From Haloplasma contractile SSD-17B (GTDB lineage Bacteria; Bacillota_I; Bacilli_A; Haloplasmatales; Haloplasmataceae), in assembly GCF_000215935.2 (NCBI RefSeq), contig NZ_AFNU02000013.1, positions 1 to 64,000 on the forward strand: 64,000 bases of DNA. Direction: 5' to 3'. The translations under genes were made by a program, and so were the position numbers. Within the stretch, counting starts at the first letter, position 1. Each line of letters starts with the position of its first letter. The notes beneath the pieces were generated by a model. It was given only the letters and a program-made list of their open reading frames with translations. It searched no databases and was not told the origin of the DNA. Shown here piece by piece: positions 7,690-18,161 of this stretch.

Positions 7690-10305
7690 CTACCTTATAA
7701 ATTCTAAAATACTAACATCCTTAATGCAGATGTTCCCTTTTCCACCTGTTCCAAATTCGAATTTTAAGTCAGCATCAACGTAAGTATTATCATCCATTTT
7801 GAATATTAACTCATACATTTGAGCGTAAGATGATAGAATAAATTTATTATCAGACGTTTTTAGGAACGAATGCCAATAATCGTGTTCAACATCTAACCAC
7901 CCTACACTGACAAACAATTCTTTGTCTTTGATATCACTGAGTGCTTCAAATCGAATCACATATTCTTTATCTTTTTCTAATTTAATACTAGGATATACTA
8001 ACTGGGATGACCATGAATTAGAGCCCCCTTTAGTAATGTCTAAATCTATGTTATGCCCCTTAAGACTACATTTAAATTCTGCACCATCTATTTCGATTGT
8101 TTTCCATTTTTCACATTCAGTTTTAATAATATTGGTTTGGGTAAGTTTTCCTACCGAAACTTTTCTTCCTATACGTTCAATGGATCCATGTCTATTTTCA
8201 ATCATATATATTAAACTATAAGTTCCAGTCTTATTTGTATTGACATCCCCTATTATGTGTATATCATGGATCGACAAATTAGGGTCCTCGGAATCATAGA
8301 CTGTTATCCCCTGTAACGGATTGAATGTACTACCTGTTTCAATAACCGCATTATTAACTCCATACATGACACTATACCATGGCAGTTTCATTACTTTCTC
8401 TACATGTACCCTTGCAATATTATGGTCAAACTGTGTACATGAGTTTAAGACTAGTTCCCTCACAATTTGGTATTCATCAAGTGGCTCTCTATAAGAACGT
8501 GCACTTGTCATTGCATCATAAGCATCTGCTAAAGATAAAATCCTTGTTAAAAGCGGTATATCCTCACCTTTAATTCCATTCGGATAGCCGGTTCCATCTA
8601 AACGTTCATGGTGTTTTAATACATATTCAGCAATTTCAGACATATCATTCGAGCAGCTTAGTATTCGGTAACCTATTTCACTATGCCGCTTAATTTCATT
8701 CCACTCTTCAGTGTTTAGTTTTCCTTTTTTATTAAGGATTGTTTCACTAATTGCAATCTTCCCAATATCATGGAGGAGTCCGATTGTTTTTAGATTTCTG
8801 ATATCTCCCTCTGGTAATCCCATTGCAGTTCCAATTTTACCGCATAGTGCACTCACTCGTTTAGAATGCTCTTCTTCTCGTTTGTTTTTTTCGTGTAGGG
8901 CATGAATAATTGCGTTAATTGTCTTCCCTCGCACACTAGCACTTTCTACTAACTTATGCTTATACATGACATCTTCTGCAAGTTTTAGTACCTTATTTAA
9001 ATCATCATTTACATTCACTTTAGTAGCGGATGCCATTGATATTGAAATAAATACTGAATCTACATAAGTATCTGACGCCTTTTGGTTAATTCGTTTAATG
9101 ATTCTGTCTGCTTCTATTGAATTGGTCTGAGGAAGTAAAATAATAAATTCATCACCGCCCCAACGGGCAACGATATCACTTTCTCTACATTCCTGTTTTA
9201 TGATCGCTGCTGCAGCTTGTAACACTTGATCACCTTTAACGTGACCGAATGCGTCATTAACTAGTTTTAATCCATTTACATCTGCAACAATTATTGAAAT
9301 AGGCATCTTTTGAATCGTGTCGACTTGTTTAAATTCACGTTCAAAAAAGCGTCTATTGTATAGTCCTGTTAAGGTATCATGGAAGCTTAAGTACTCTTTT
9401 TCATCTTCATCTATCTTTCGTTCTATGGCCTTTGATATAGATTCGGTAAAGAGTTTTAAAAGGTCGATTTCCTGCTTAAACCAGGAACGTTCGTATTTGT
9501 ATTCATTAAATGCAATAAACCCCCAAAACGTATCTTTTATAAAAATGGGTAGTATAAAGGTAGAAACGATTCCCTTACTCACGTATAAACGTTTAAGCTC
9601 TTCAGATTCTATATTCTTTGTTATAGCGGTTATAAATCTTTTTTTATTGAGGATTTCTATTAACAGTTTATAGTGTTTGTTGTCTTTTGTAATATCAAAT
9701 TCACTAAATTGTATGTTTGGATTATTACTTGTCCACTCAATTAAATCATTGATCACACGTTTTGCATCATCATGCTTACAAATATAGATCTGATCAATAT
9801 CTATTGCATTCCCAACGATTGATAAACTCTTAATAATCGACTTATTAAAATCGTTATTCGTTAGTAGTTCATTCGTTGCGAGTAATATAGACTGAATAAA
9901 TTCTTCTTTATCAATCGTTACCGTAACTGAATCATGTATGGTTATTTCGTCAGGTGAAGAAAGATTTGACCGATCAGATACTCTACCGTGTATAACGATT
10001 ATATCATGATCTAAAACCGTCAATCTAATGTCATACCATTGTCTTTTATTCTTAGAGTAGACAGTGAATTGACTATCATAATGCGCTATAATCGATTGTT
10101 TTAAGTTTTCGATTAAAGTAGGATATTCGCTCTTTAGTACAGAGTGTTCTATATGGTCGGAATTTATAAAATGTTGTTCGAAGAAACGATTTGTATCGAC
10201 TACTGTATATCCTTTTATAGTTCCACTACTCGACCAGGATATTTTACAATAGATATAACCAATACTCGAAATGTCTAATAATTTTTTGTAGTTAATTAGG
10301 TCCAT
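7690..10305 (-). CDS. GAF-GGDEF-HD-GYP cyclic-di-GMP enzyme with C-terminal Ig/CBM-like domains
   Basis: An 871-residue protein. Residues 1-115 are PAS-like, about 140-295 GAF-like, and 305-455 a diguanylate cyclase domain with intact GGDEF (383-387) and an RESD inhibitory I-site (374-377). Residues 465-645 are an HD-GYP phosphodiesterase domain (HDIGK at 512-516, HHERLDGTGYPNG at 565-577). Both c-di-GMP synthesis and breakdown motifs look intact. Residues about 652-718 resemble an Ig-like module of secreted proteins, and 728-870 resemble a family 4/9-type carbohydrate-binding jelly roll. No signal peptide or membrane segment is visible, so the last two domains appear cytosolic, which is odd. 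The weak GGTGAG site precedes ATG. It may tie c-di-GMP to the matrix genes nearby (inference). Confidence 0.88.
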   Translation of the reverse strand: MDLINYKKLLDISSIGYIYCKISWSSSGTIKGYTVVDTNRFFEQHFINSDHIEHSVLKSEYPTLIENLKQSIIAHYDSQFTVYSKNKRQWYDIRLTVLDHDIIVIHGRVSDRSNLSSPDEITIHDSVTVTIDKEEFIQSILLATNELLTNNDFNKSIIKSLSIVGNAIDIDQIYICKHDDAKRVINDLIEWTSNNPNIQFSEFDITKDNKHYKLLIEILNKKRFITAITKNIESEELKRLYVSKGIVSTFILPIFIKDTFWGFIAFNEYKYERSWFKQEIDLLKLFTESISKAIERKIDEDEKEYLSFHDTLTGLYNRRFFEREFKQVDTIQKMPISIIVADVNGLKLVNDAFGHVKGDQVLQAAAAIIKQECRESDIVARWGGDEFIILLPQTNSIEADRIIKRINQKASDTYVDSVFISISMASATKVNVNDDLNKVLKLAEDVMYKHKLVESASVRGKTINAIIHALHEKNKREEEHSKRVSALCGKIGTAMGLPEGDIRNLKTIGLLHDIGKIAISETILNKKGKLNTEEWNEIKRHSEIGYRILSCSNDMSEIAEYVLKHHERLDGTGYPNGIKGEDIPLLTRILSLADAYDAMTSARSYREPLDEYQIVRELVLNSCTQFDHNIARVHVEKVMKLPWYSVMYGVNNAVIETGSTFNPLQGITVYDSEDPNLSIHDIHIIGDVNTNKTGTYSLIYMIENRHGSIERIGRKVSVGKLTQTNIIKTECEKWKTIEIDGAEFKCSLKGHNIDLDITKGGSNSWSSQLVYPSIKLEKDKEYVIRFEALSDIKDKELFVSVGWLDVEHDYWHSFLKTSDNKFILSSYAQMYELIFKMDDNTYVDADLKFEFGTGGKGNICIKDVSILEFIR

Positions 10306-10654
10306 CCACTCTCACCAACCTTAAACGCTTTCATATTAATTGATAATTCTATTGTATCATAATTATGACAAAATACGAAAACGTTTTACAAAATAATACA
10401 TTTATTTTATGTTAACGTGTTGTCTATCTATAATCATTAGGGAATGGTTATGGTATGGGTGTATGAGGATCGTTTTAAAGGCATCATTTTTGTGGAGTTA
10501 GATTACTACTTAGGTACTATTTATCCACGGTGGTAAGTACCCTAATCTTAGGTCTCTTGCACATAATTTATTTAATCGATGCATTGTGAAATATGAAAAG
10601 CCCAAAACTTCTACCATCACATAGAAGTATTGGGCTATTTTTATCTTATAGTGG
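10306..10654. other. Intergenic region with terminator
   Basis: About 350 bases. The only clear element is the terminator at 10596-10635 described separately. The promoter of the GGDEF/HD-GYP gene should lie near 10320-10400 but is not resolved. Confidence 0.3.
10596..10635 (-). terminator. Terminator of the large Ig-like lipoprotein gene
   Basis: Stem GCCCAA-ACTTCTA pairs with TAGAAGT-TTGGGC with one mismatch and is followed on the minus strand by TTTT. It starts about 20 bases past the stop codon. Confidence 0.8.
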
Positions 10655-13600
10655 TTAGTCCTGTGGATAGATTGTTACAGTAGCCGATCCTAGAATGTTG
10701 CTACGCTCTACAAAATAAACAACCTCAGCACTAGTAGTCATCATATAAATATCCTCAAATTCAAAGTCTCGTTTTAAAATATCGAATAGATTGGCATCTA
10801 ACTCATTTCCATTTTCATCATAAAATCCTATAACGTAATTATTTAAATCAAAGGCATCATATTGATCTGGTGTAACGTAAATTGGACTTTCAATTTCTAC
10901 TGTAACGGAGTTTGGTACAACGTAATTTGAGTCATATACATAGAGCGATCTACGCTCTTCGGTTAAGACTACTCCATCTAAATCCTTTACTACAAATTTT
11001 AGGTCGTAGGTCCCAATGGTCGTAAAGTCCGGATTACCAATTACTTCGATTTCATAGTCAACTCCATATTGTAAATATCGATTATTGATGTTGTCTTTTA
11101 TACTTGATACATACGATGCCAGTTCAGGAGCCGATGTATTAACTGGTATTTTTATTGGATTTGTTGAAAAATTAACTTCATACTCCTGATAAAAGTTAAA
11201 ACTTTCACGCGTGCTAACTACTGGGTTACCTGTGTCATCATATAGTATAAACGTTACTAAACTATTTCCTCCATTGGTTATATTACTATGTACATCGATA
11301 TCCATGGTATAGCCTAATTCAGCTAAGTTAACTGTAGTTCGATTCCGATCATATAAATCATCGATCAAGTCATGAAGTGAAAACGAATCAGTCATTATGA
11401 TACGACTCTCATCCGTTAGTTCAATTATTATCGGGGATATGACCTGTACTAGTATCGATTCACTATATACAACTTTATAAGTATTTTTATCTTTAATATT
11501 ATATGTTAGTAAGAATGTCTCAGGTGAAGTACGATTTATATTACCATAAATCGTATTGTAACCCGCTTCATATTCTATCGTATAGTGATTCAAATCTAGC
11601 TCGTTTCCATCTGAGTCAGTTATAGATTTTATATAATCTGAAGGGGTAAACGATTCATATGTATTCACCCTGATGATTGGACTTTTAAACTGAATATCAA
11701 ACAGATCAATGTCTGATTCATCAACTATTTTTAAAACCTGTTCACCAAGCGCATGTCTAACACCGTAATCGTCTACATAGTAGAACTTGAGTAAATAGTC
11801 ACCTGTTTCATTAAAGTTAACAACGCCTTCATACTCAATAGAAGTTTCACTAATTGTCAACCTTCTGTTTGTACCGTTATCCCATAGAGTGCTGATCATT
11901 ATTGATGGAACGAATGTGTCTACTGTATATTCACCTGTTGTTACTGTAGGATCATTAAAGTAAGCACTAAAATCAGCACCTACATACACCTCAATTTCGT
12001 GCGACAATACATAGTTATGTGCGCTGTCATATAGCTCATAGGTAATTTTGTAGGAACCTTCAGTTGTTACATCAACATCATGTATGGTTTCAATGAACAC
12101 ATCTGTTCCTATAGTCAACGCATTTCCATTTAAATCAGTTATACCCTCGATCAAGTATAGCGGATCAAAGGTTGAATCATTTGGATTTACTCTTAAGTTT
12201 TCTTTTATATTAATCTTATATTCTGATAAATAAAAGTCTAGAAATTCTGTGTGGTAGATATTATCAAAAGATGTGTTAAAAATCATATAACCAATCATTC
12301 GATTTGGGTCGTAATCAGGACTTAACATGCGTTCATCATAATACTCATCTGTAACATCTAACGCGATTAGCATAAGCGTATCTGTTAACTGAATGACCGG
12401 ATAACCATAATATGTATTCGTCTGATTGAGTGGTATTACATTACCATCTGAATCACTTATGCTCTCAATTAATGCGTATAAATCTAACGTACTAGTAGAG
12501 GAGCTCAGCCTGTTTTCCTTAAAGTTTATCGTAAACATAGCGTTAATCATTACATTAACATATGTTTTGTCAATTAGTTCATGATTTAAATCATATAAAT
12601 AAATTGTTATGGTTTGATCCCCAGGTTTAGCAAAGTTAATTTCCTCATATTCAATAATAAACTGGCTTAAATCCGTTAGTCTAACTCCATTATAATCATA
12701 GATTTCATATAGACTTGAATAATCGAAGTTTTCACCTGTATGTTCAGAAGCGGTAATGATTTCGTTTCGAGGGTTTTCATCATCGTCTATATCATAAATA
12801 TAGTACAGTTGTTCAACGACTGTAATTGTCTTTGTATCTTCATAAACAATGTTATCATTTTGGTCTCGTAACCTATACGTTACATCATATTCGTCTTTAC
12901 GCGTTGGGTCTACATATCCATTAATCTCAAGTTTATTGCCAGTATCATCTAATTCGACTGCATTCCCCTCTGCATCCTTTATAGCATGTATGAAATCGTT
13001 ATAATCAAATAGTTTTAATGAATCATGATCTGTTCTTAAATACACTAATTGATCAACAAATTCTATTGAATACGTTTGTCTCTCAATGATTGTAACGGTT
13101 CTTGTAGCAGTAGTTGTAACGCCGTTCTCATCTGTAACTGTGTATTCAACTTCATATTCACCAGCTATATCAAAATTTACAACTGAATAATCGACACTAC
13201 TACCTGTCAGATTAATCGCGTCCCCATTGAACTGTGTACAGGTTACACCATCAAACCAGTCAATTGTACTTCCAACTGTTCCTACCTCAAACGTTAAATC
13301 AACTAGTCCCTGAAATTCAGGTGGTTCTATTACAGTAATGGATATATTTTCTACAGTTTGATTCCCGCTGCTATCGGTTACGGTATAGGTCACTGCATAC
13401 TCGCCTGCTGTCAATAGGTCAACCCCTCCATGATCATCCACAACAAGTTCAAGTGTTAAATCTCCATCGTAATTGTCCGTCGCAGTAACACCATCTTCTA
13501 GGTTAAAATCAGATCCAACCGTTACTGTTTGATTTTCTAGACCACTAATAACAGGATTCACACGATCTACAACAGTTATCGTTACATCTTCAGTTACTTT

Positions 13601-13891
13601 TTCACCATTAAGCATATAAGTGACTGTGATTGTATAATCACCAACTACATCTAAGTTCAAAGTTGATAAATTATAGGACAGGGCATCACTGCTAATAATA
13701 TCTGTATCGCCTATAACTAGTTCAGTAAAATCAAAATCGTCTTCTGATTCGAATACTTCAATCTCAATAGCGGTTATTAGTCCTACATCAGGATCACTGC
13801 TACTACTAACTTCACTTCCGGTTTGAGACTGCTCACACGAAATTAAAACAAATACAAAGGTAATCAGCATAAATAATTTTATGTTTTTCAT
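10655..13891 (-). CDS. Large surface lipoprotein with tandem Ig-like modules
   Basis: A 1078-residue exported lipoprotein. The signal peptide ends in the lipobox VLISC (16-20), so Cys20 would be lipidated and anchored in the membrane. Residues 35-270 are three DUF5011/HYR-type Ig-like modules (markers DNYDGDLTLELVVDD and YTVTDSSGNQTVENISITV). The remaining 800 residues contain eight or so longer diverged modules of about 90 residues, each with a D-x-x-G-N-x-x-x-L motif. No enzymatic motif is seen. It is acidic, as expected for an adhesin or cell-surface structural protein. GGGAGG precedes the ATG. The role is inferred from architecture. Confidence 0.8.
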   Translation of the reverse strand: MKNIKLFMLITFVFVLISCEQSQTGSEVSSSSDPDVGLITAIEIEVFESEDDFDFTELVIGDTDIISSDALSYNLSTLNLDVVGDYTITVTYMLNGEKVTEDVTITVVDRVNPVISGLENQTVTVGSDFNLEDGVTATDNYDGDLTLELVVDDHGGVDLLTAGEYAVTYTVTDSSGNQTVENISITVIEPPEFQGLVDLTFEVGTVGSTIDWFDGVTCTQFNGDAINLTGSSVDYSVVNFDIAGEYEVEYTVTDENGVTTTATRTVTIIERQTYSIEFVDQLVYLRTDHDSLKLFDYNDFIHAIKDAEGNAVELDDTGNKLEINGYVDPTRKDEYDVTYRLRDQNDNIVYEDTKTITVVEQLYYIYDIDDDENPRNEIITASEHTGENFDYSSLYEIYDYNGVRLTDLSQFIIEYEEINFAKPGDQTITIYLYDLNHELIDKTYVNVMINAMFTINFKENRLSSSTSTLDLYALIESISDSDGNVIPLNQTNTYYGYPVIQLTDTLMLIALDVTDEYYDERMLSPDYDPNRMIGYMIFNTSFDNIYHTEFLDFYLSEYKINIKENLRVNPNDSTFDPLYLIEGITDLNGNALTIGTDVFIETIHDVDVTTEGSYKITYELYDSAHNYVLSHEIEVYVGADFSAYFNDPTVTTGEYTVDTFVPSIMISTLWDNGTNRRLTISETSIEYEGVVNFNETGDYLLKFYYVDDYGVRHALGEQVLKIVDESDIDLFDIQFKSPIIRVNTYESFTPSDYIKSITDSDGNELDLNHYTIEYEAGYNTIYGNINRTSPETFLLTYNIKDKNTYKVVYSESILVQVISPIIIELTDESRIIMTDSFSLHDLIDDLYDRNRTTVNLAELGYTMDIDVHSNITNGGNSLVTFILYDDTGNPVVSTRESFNFYQEYEVNFSTNPIKIPVNTSAPELASYVSSIKDNINNRYLQYGVDYEIEVIGNPDFTTIGTYDLKFVVKDLDGVVLTEERRSLYVYDSNYVVPNSVTVEIESPIYVTPDQYDAFDLNNYVIGFYDENGNELDANLFDILKRDFEFEDIYMMTTSAEVVYFVERSNILGSATVTIYPQD

Positions 13892-14301
13892 GTTTTTTAA
13901 ACTTCCTCCCTATATCATTACTAAAATTTATTAATAAACCACATACAATAGACCAAATCTGATTAACTATTGTCATAAATTTTATTTAATATCATATGAA
14001 TGATAGTTTAGAGGATATTAGGAGTAAGAAAACATAAAAAAGTTTAAGGTTCAACGGCGCGTTTTATCAATGCGATCCATCTCTTCCTACATGTTTATTC
14101 ATTTTAAATACTCGAATAAACAAAACAGTCATCTCTAATTAATTATAAGAGATGACTGTTACTTATTTATTCACTGTTTATAGAGTCTTTGTAACGTGAT
14201 TTAGTATACAATGACCTCACAGTCATCAACCTCACCCTTTTTTTCAAGATTATCTGATTAGTAGTATTCTCGTATTAGTATTGATTTTTGGATAAGGAAA
14301 C
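13892..14301. other. Intergenic region
   Basis: About 410 bases between two minus-strand genes. It contains the S41 peptidase terminator (14120-14160). The rest shows no gene. Confidence 0.3.
14120..14160 (-). terminator. Terminator, probably of the S41 peptidase gene
   Basis: A perfect 13-bp stem (AACAGTCATCTCT and its complement, 14124-14160) with an 11-base loop. It is followed on the minus strand by TTTG-TTTA. It stands about 140 bases past the peptidase stop. Confidence 0.75.
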
Positions 14302-15891
14302 TTAATCACCTATATTTAACGCTCTCCATTCTTCCCAGTGAATTGGTTCCGTATAGGTCACATCTACAGGTATACCATCCTCTATGGCTTCACCCTTTTT
14401 ATTTGTGAAGAGTAAATTACTAGAGTTTACTATAATGGCGCCATCCGGTAGCACCGTATACGTAATAGCAGCCGCTCCACCACTTGACTGTTCTCCAATG
14501 AGCATGCCTAGTTCTTGATCGTTTACTATTGATGCAAATAAATTCGCGGCACTGAACGTAGCAGCACTTGTATACACATAGAAGTGTTTATCCGTCAACG
14601 CAGGAACAGTTGACTCATAATATTCGGTTATTTTGGCATCTGTTACCGGATTCATGTAAGATATTTCAATCTCCTCATCCGTCATGTAACTGAGTAACTC
14701 GATTACACCCACGATATTTCCACCACCATTACAACTGACATCAATGACCACATTTTTAATGCCATATGTATTGATTTGATCTATAAAAGGCTTTAGTAGT
14801 GTCTTTGTTTCAAGAGAGAACTGATTAACTTCAATCACATATAAATCCTCATAATACTTTGCATCGACTTCAGCATCTCGCTCATCACACCTATAGTTTG
14901 TTTTTGCATTGTCGTATTTTGAAGAGTCGTCTTCTAGGTAATCTTTCGGTATAAAATGATGCCTCATATACCCTAGTGAAACGAATGACGTATGTAAATC
15001 ATCTTGCTGACTTATAAAATAATCGATTCGTTCAAGTATTGCGTCAAAGCTCTCGGCCTGTTCAAAGTCAAGTATGTCTAACTGTGATTTGTATGATTCA
15101 ATTCCTTTTTCTTTTTTGAGACCATAAAAGTAATCAAAATAAAGATTGAGATACCGTTTTGTATGCAAACGGATTTCATGTGCTTGAAAATGCGTGTCTT
15201 TTCGAAAATTAGAAAAAAGCTCATTGAATTCTGAAAATCCATCGATGATATAAATCGAATCGTTCATTTCATATACGTTAATATTAGACCCTGTAAAAAA
15301 CAAGTTTGCAAGATATAGAGGGATATAATAATTGTCACCGTCTCTAACAATATCTAAATCATAATCAGATAAATTAATTTTAACCGAAGGATCATGATTG
15401 CTTACCTCTATATTAGAAAGTGTTAGTTCAGTCTCGTATTCCGTTATCATCGGCCCCGATAGTGAAGAAACCATATCAAAGTCATTATAATGGATGGTAT
15501 CCTGATGCGCATCTAATGTCATCTCATATCGATAAGTTGATTCATCATAGAACTCCTGGTACTCACTTGGCACTTCATACGTATAGGAAATGATCATGGT
15601 ATCATCATCTTGTTCGATTTCTAGTGGGACAATACCGCCTTCCATAAATGAAATAAATTCAGATATAGAAACATAAGAAACATCTTGATGCTTTCTATAT
15701 TCATAGGTGGTTAATGTTTCACTTTCAATCTCATACTCTGGCGCAATATCGATTGCTGTTAACTCATTTGATTTTATTATATTTTCAGAATTAAAATATT
15801 CATTTATAAACGAACACCTAGATATTAGAACAACAAACCAGACTATTAGAACAACAATCATTACTTTTATAATTCTCTTAATTAACGACAT
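14302..15891 (-). CDS. Membrane-anchored S41-family (tail-specific-like) peptidase
   Basis: About 530 residues. An N-terminal transmembrane anchor (about 5-30) is followed by a 300-residue extracytoplasmic region with no recognised domain. The C-terminal S41 core starts near YVIEVNQFS. It includes VVIDVSCNGGGNIVGVIE (substrate-binding strand), the putative nucleophile Ser450 in YTSAATFSAANLFAS, and GEQSSGGAAA. There is no visible PDZ domain, so it is closer to the short S41 hydrolases than to CtpA. The frame extends to a GTG at 15900, but ATG at 15891 is preferred; the ribosome site is weak either way. Substrate unknown. Confidence 0.82.
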   Translation of the reverse strand: MSLIKRIIKVMIVVLIVWFVVLISRCSFINEYFNSENIIKSNELTAIDIAPEYEIESETLTTYEYRKHQDVSYVSISEFISFMEGGIVPLEIEQDDDTMIISYTYEVPSEYQEFYDESTYRYEMTLDAHQDTIHYNDFDMVSSLSGPMITEYETELTLSNIEVSNHDPSVKINLSDYDLDIVRDGDNYYIPLYLANLFFTGSNINVYEMNDSIYIIDGFSEFNELFSNFRKDTHFQAHEIRLHTKRYLNLYFDYFYGLKKEKGIESYKSQLDILDFEQAESFDAILERIDYFISQQDDLHTSFVSLGYMRHHFIPKDYLEDDSSKYDNAKTNYRCDERDAEVDAKYYEDLYVIEVNQFSLETKTLLKPFIDQINTYGIKNVVIDVSCNGGGNIVGVIELLSYMTDEEIEISYMNPVTDAKITEYYESTVPALTDKHFYVYTSAATFSAANLFASIVNDQELGMLIGEQSSGGAAAITYTVLPDGAIIVNSSNLLFTNKKGEAIEDGIPVDVTYTEPIHWEEWRALNIGD

Positions 15892-16140
15892 TACACACAC
15901 CCACTTTTAATTTATAAAACTTAAGATTACTATAATAAATCTATGCCTCTATTATAGCTTATATTTATAGTTATTACCATTTATGATGAAATAACTAAGT
16001 TCCAATTTCTTACCCTTAATCATTTAATTTTTATTGATTTTTGACATTCATACATTTATTATAGACATATAAACAAAACTATATGATAAGTACGTTATAA
16101 AAACGATTAATCATGGCATATAGGAAATGGAGGTAATATC

Positions 16141-16389
16141 GTGAAAAAGCAATATGGACTTAAACCAGAATGGAAGGACCATCATATTTATCATGTCTTT
16201 TATAAGCATGCTAAAGACAATGAATCAGGTGATCAAGTTGAGTGGCTAGAAGATCCTAAGAATGGTGAAATAGTCGGAATCAGTATTCCTTTAAAAGACG
16301 GAACCTACAAAACATACAGAAGAATGTTTAAAGGTTATGATCAGATTACCCGGGAAGTTTGGGAAGATATGTTTAAACAAGCAGAATAG
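16141..16389 (+). CDS. Hypothetical protein, 82 residues
   Basis: Small soluble, aromatic-rich protein (three Trp) with no recognised domain. The start is GTG, set by GGAGGT 6 bases upstream. A terminator follows directly. The central GEIVGISIPLKDGTYKTYRR could form a beta hairpin. Function unknown. Confidence 0.65.
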   Translation: MKKQYGLKPEWKDHHIYHVFYKHAKDNESGDQVEWLEDPKNGEIVGISIPLKDGTYKTYRRMFKGYDQITREVWEDMFKQAE

Positions 16390-16400
16390 ATTTAACAATG

Positions 16401-16437
16401 AGAGAACATTTTTAACACGATGTTTTCTCTTTTTTTT
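16401..16437 (+). terminator. Terminator after the 82-residue gene
   Basis: AGAGAACAT pairs with ATGTTTTCTCT (two-base bulge) and is followed by eight T. Confidence 0.85.
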
Positions 16438-16529
16438 ATTGTCACTTGTTACGTGTTCGACATGAATAGATTTACAATTATATCCAGGTACCGTATAATA
16501 GATTTAACTGTTATGTGGAGGGATATGTG

Positions 16530-17621
16530 ATGAAACAAAATTTTACAACTCAAAAATACTTTATTTTAGTAGCACTGATTTTTTCAATATTGGGACCTGT
16601 TGTACCGTTTTCGGATGATTTATCGATGGTAACTACTATACCTGGCTTTGATGAGGGTAGTGATTATAATATCTGGACAGTTCTTGCACCACTGATCTTA
16701 TTTTCAACATCAATTTTACTAGCGCTTTCTTACTTATTACTAACAAAAGGAAAAGCACTCGTATCACGTATATTGATTATTCTTGGATTAGGTCCTTCAG
16801 GATTTATGGCATACGCTATGAATCTAGCAAGTGACGATCTAAGTGATGGTTCTTTAGGTGCAGGCTACTATGTGAATATAGTGACGATAATTATCTTGGT
16901 ATTGACAGCTATATTTTTTAATGAACTAAGGGGCAAAAGAGACATTTCAACAAGTTCAGCTCACCGTAAGGATAAACAAAAACGGATTAACAAAGCATAC
17001 CATCTAAGTGACGATCACAAAATGTTCTTTATTGGTCTACTTATTGGATGTGGTGTATTCGCTGTAATTACGAGTTTTGGAGATTACTTCAAACTCGAAG
17101 CTCGTGTTTTCGGAGAATTTAGTATCTCACTAAACGATCAAGATCATGGAATTTTACTCATACTTCTACTTTTAGTGTTATTTATCTCACCTATACTCGT
17201 GTATTTTACTTTAAACAATGAGGTACAGCGCATGATGCTGATGATTAGAAATATACTTATAGCAGGTTCACTCATTAGTGTAGTCATTTTATTAATTGAG
17301 ATTGGAATGAAGTATGATTCTAATCGATTATTCACGAACATTGACTATAACCTAAAAATAAAATATGGGATCGCGTTCTATTCACATTTATTATTAATTG
17401 GGTTATCCGGTTTCACAATTTGTATCATTGAATCATTTAAAAAAGAAGAGATTACTAGTTCTGTAAACGGGCACGTTCAAACTGAAACACAAGTCAGGAA
17501 TTTGTCTAGTTCACGACTTGATAAATATGCCGAGTTAGAAAAATTAAAAGAGTTACTCGACAAAGACATCATTACTCAAGAAGAATTTAATCAGGAAAAA
17601 TCAAAACTTTTGAATGGTTAA
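16530..17621 (+). CDS. Multi-spanning membrane protein with C-terminal SHOCT domain
   Basis: 363 residues. Seven or eight hydrophobic segments are followed by a charged linker and a SHOCT-type tail (LDKYAELEKLKELLDKDIIT then QEEFNQEKSKLL). SHOCT is a short oligomerisation domain often fused to membrane proteins. The frame runs back to a GTG at 16515, but that GTG overlaps the GGAGGG ribosome site, so ATG at 16530 is the start. It is the first of several SHOCT genes in the next 13 kb. Function unknown. Confidence 0.7.
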   Translation: MKQNFTTQKYFILVALIFSILGPVVPFSDDLSMVTTIPGFDEGSDYNIWTVLAPLILFSTSILLALSYLLLTKGKALVSRILIILGLGPSGFMAYAMNLASDDLSDGSLGAGYYVNIVTIIILVLTAIFFNELRGKRDISTSSAHRKDKQKRINKAYHLSDDHKMFFIGLLIGCGVFAVITSFGDYFKLEARVFGEFSISLNDQDHGILLILLLLVLFISPILVYFTLNNEVQRMMLMIRNILIAGSLISVVILLIEIGMKYDSNRLFTNIDYNLKIKYGIAFYSHLLLIGLSGFTICIIESFKKEEITSSVNGHVQTETQVRNLSSSRLDKYAELEKLKELLDKDIITQEEFNQEKSKLLNG

Positions 17622-17696
17622 GATTTCATCAGCAAGTTCAAATGCTTTATTCTATGGTATACATCATTTTTAAATTACAATTCTCTTTTCCAAAAA

Positions 17697-17731
17697 AGGC
17701 ATCTCAAGAATTTAACTTGAGATGTCTTTTA
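17697..17731 (+). terminator. Terminator after the SHOCT membrane protein
   Basis: AGGCATCTCAAG pairs with CTTGAGATGTCT through a short loop, then TTTT. It shares its core with the ars terminator. Confidence 0.85.
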
Positions 17732-17827
17732 TTATATTTCCATTATTTAAAAGTAGTCGAACGAAATGACATGAGTAAATACGTATATAATAAGATTAGG
17801 ATTTGTTATATATATGGAGATGATTGA

Positions 17828-18082
17828 ATGAAGACAAAATGGTTTTTAACGTAATTGATATCGTCGCTATTATTAATTTTTTATAGTGTTTATATGTTTA
17901 CAGATTTAAGAAATGGAATCATAGATTCATGATTTATTGAACGGAAACCACTAGTAGTACAAGGTGACCGTGTACGAGCCATTACTCGATTCAAATATCC
18001 AGGTGTCTTTATGAATCATTGCCATATACTTGAGCACGAAGATGCTGGAATGATGGATCAGTTTTTGGCCGAAGAAGATTAA
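17828..18082 (+). pseudogene. Multicopper oxidase remnant 1 (N- and C-terminal ends joined)
   Basis: Begins ATG-AAG-ACA-AAA after a GGAGATGA site, but a stop occurs within ten codons. The signal-peptide-like start then fuses, through further stops, to the C-terminal end of a multicopper oxidase. The frame ending at 18082 reads RFKYPGVFMNHCHILEHEDA then GMMDQFLAEED. HCHxxxHxxxxM is the type-1/type-3 copper ligand motif of laccase/CotA/CueO-like enzymes. The centre of the gene (some 400 codons in family members) is missing. Together with the copper genes that follow, it points to a lost copper oxidase. Confidence 0.85.
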
Positions 18083-18161
18083 TAGTGTTTAAAGTGTCTG
18101 AGTTAAAAATTATGACAAACAATGATAAAATAAAGTAACTACTAAAAATTGGAGTGATTTA

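Noticed and set aside
17642-17827. Plus-strand frame of 61 codons
   Set aside because: It runs through a clear terminator hairpin and into the multicopper oxidase remnant leader; no ribosome site.
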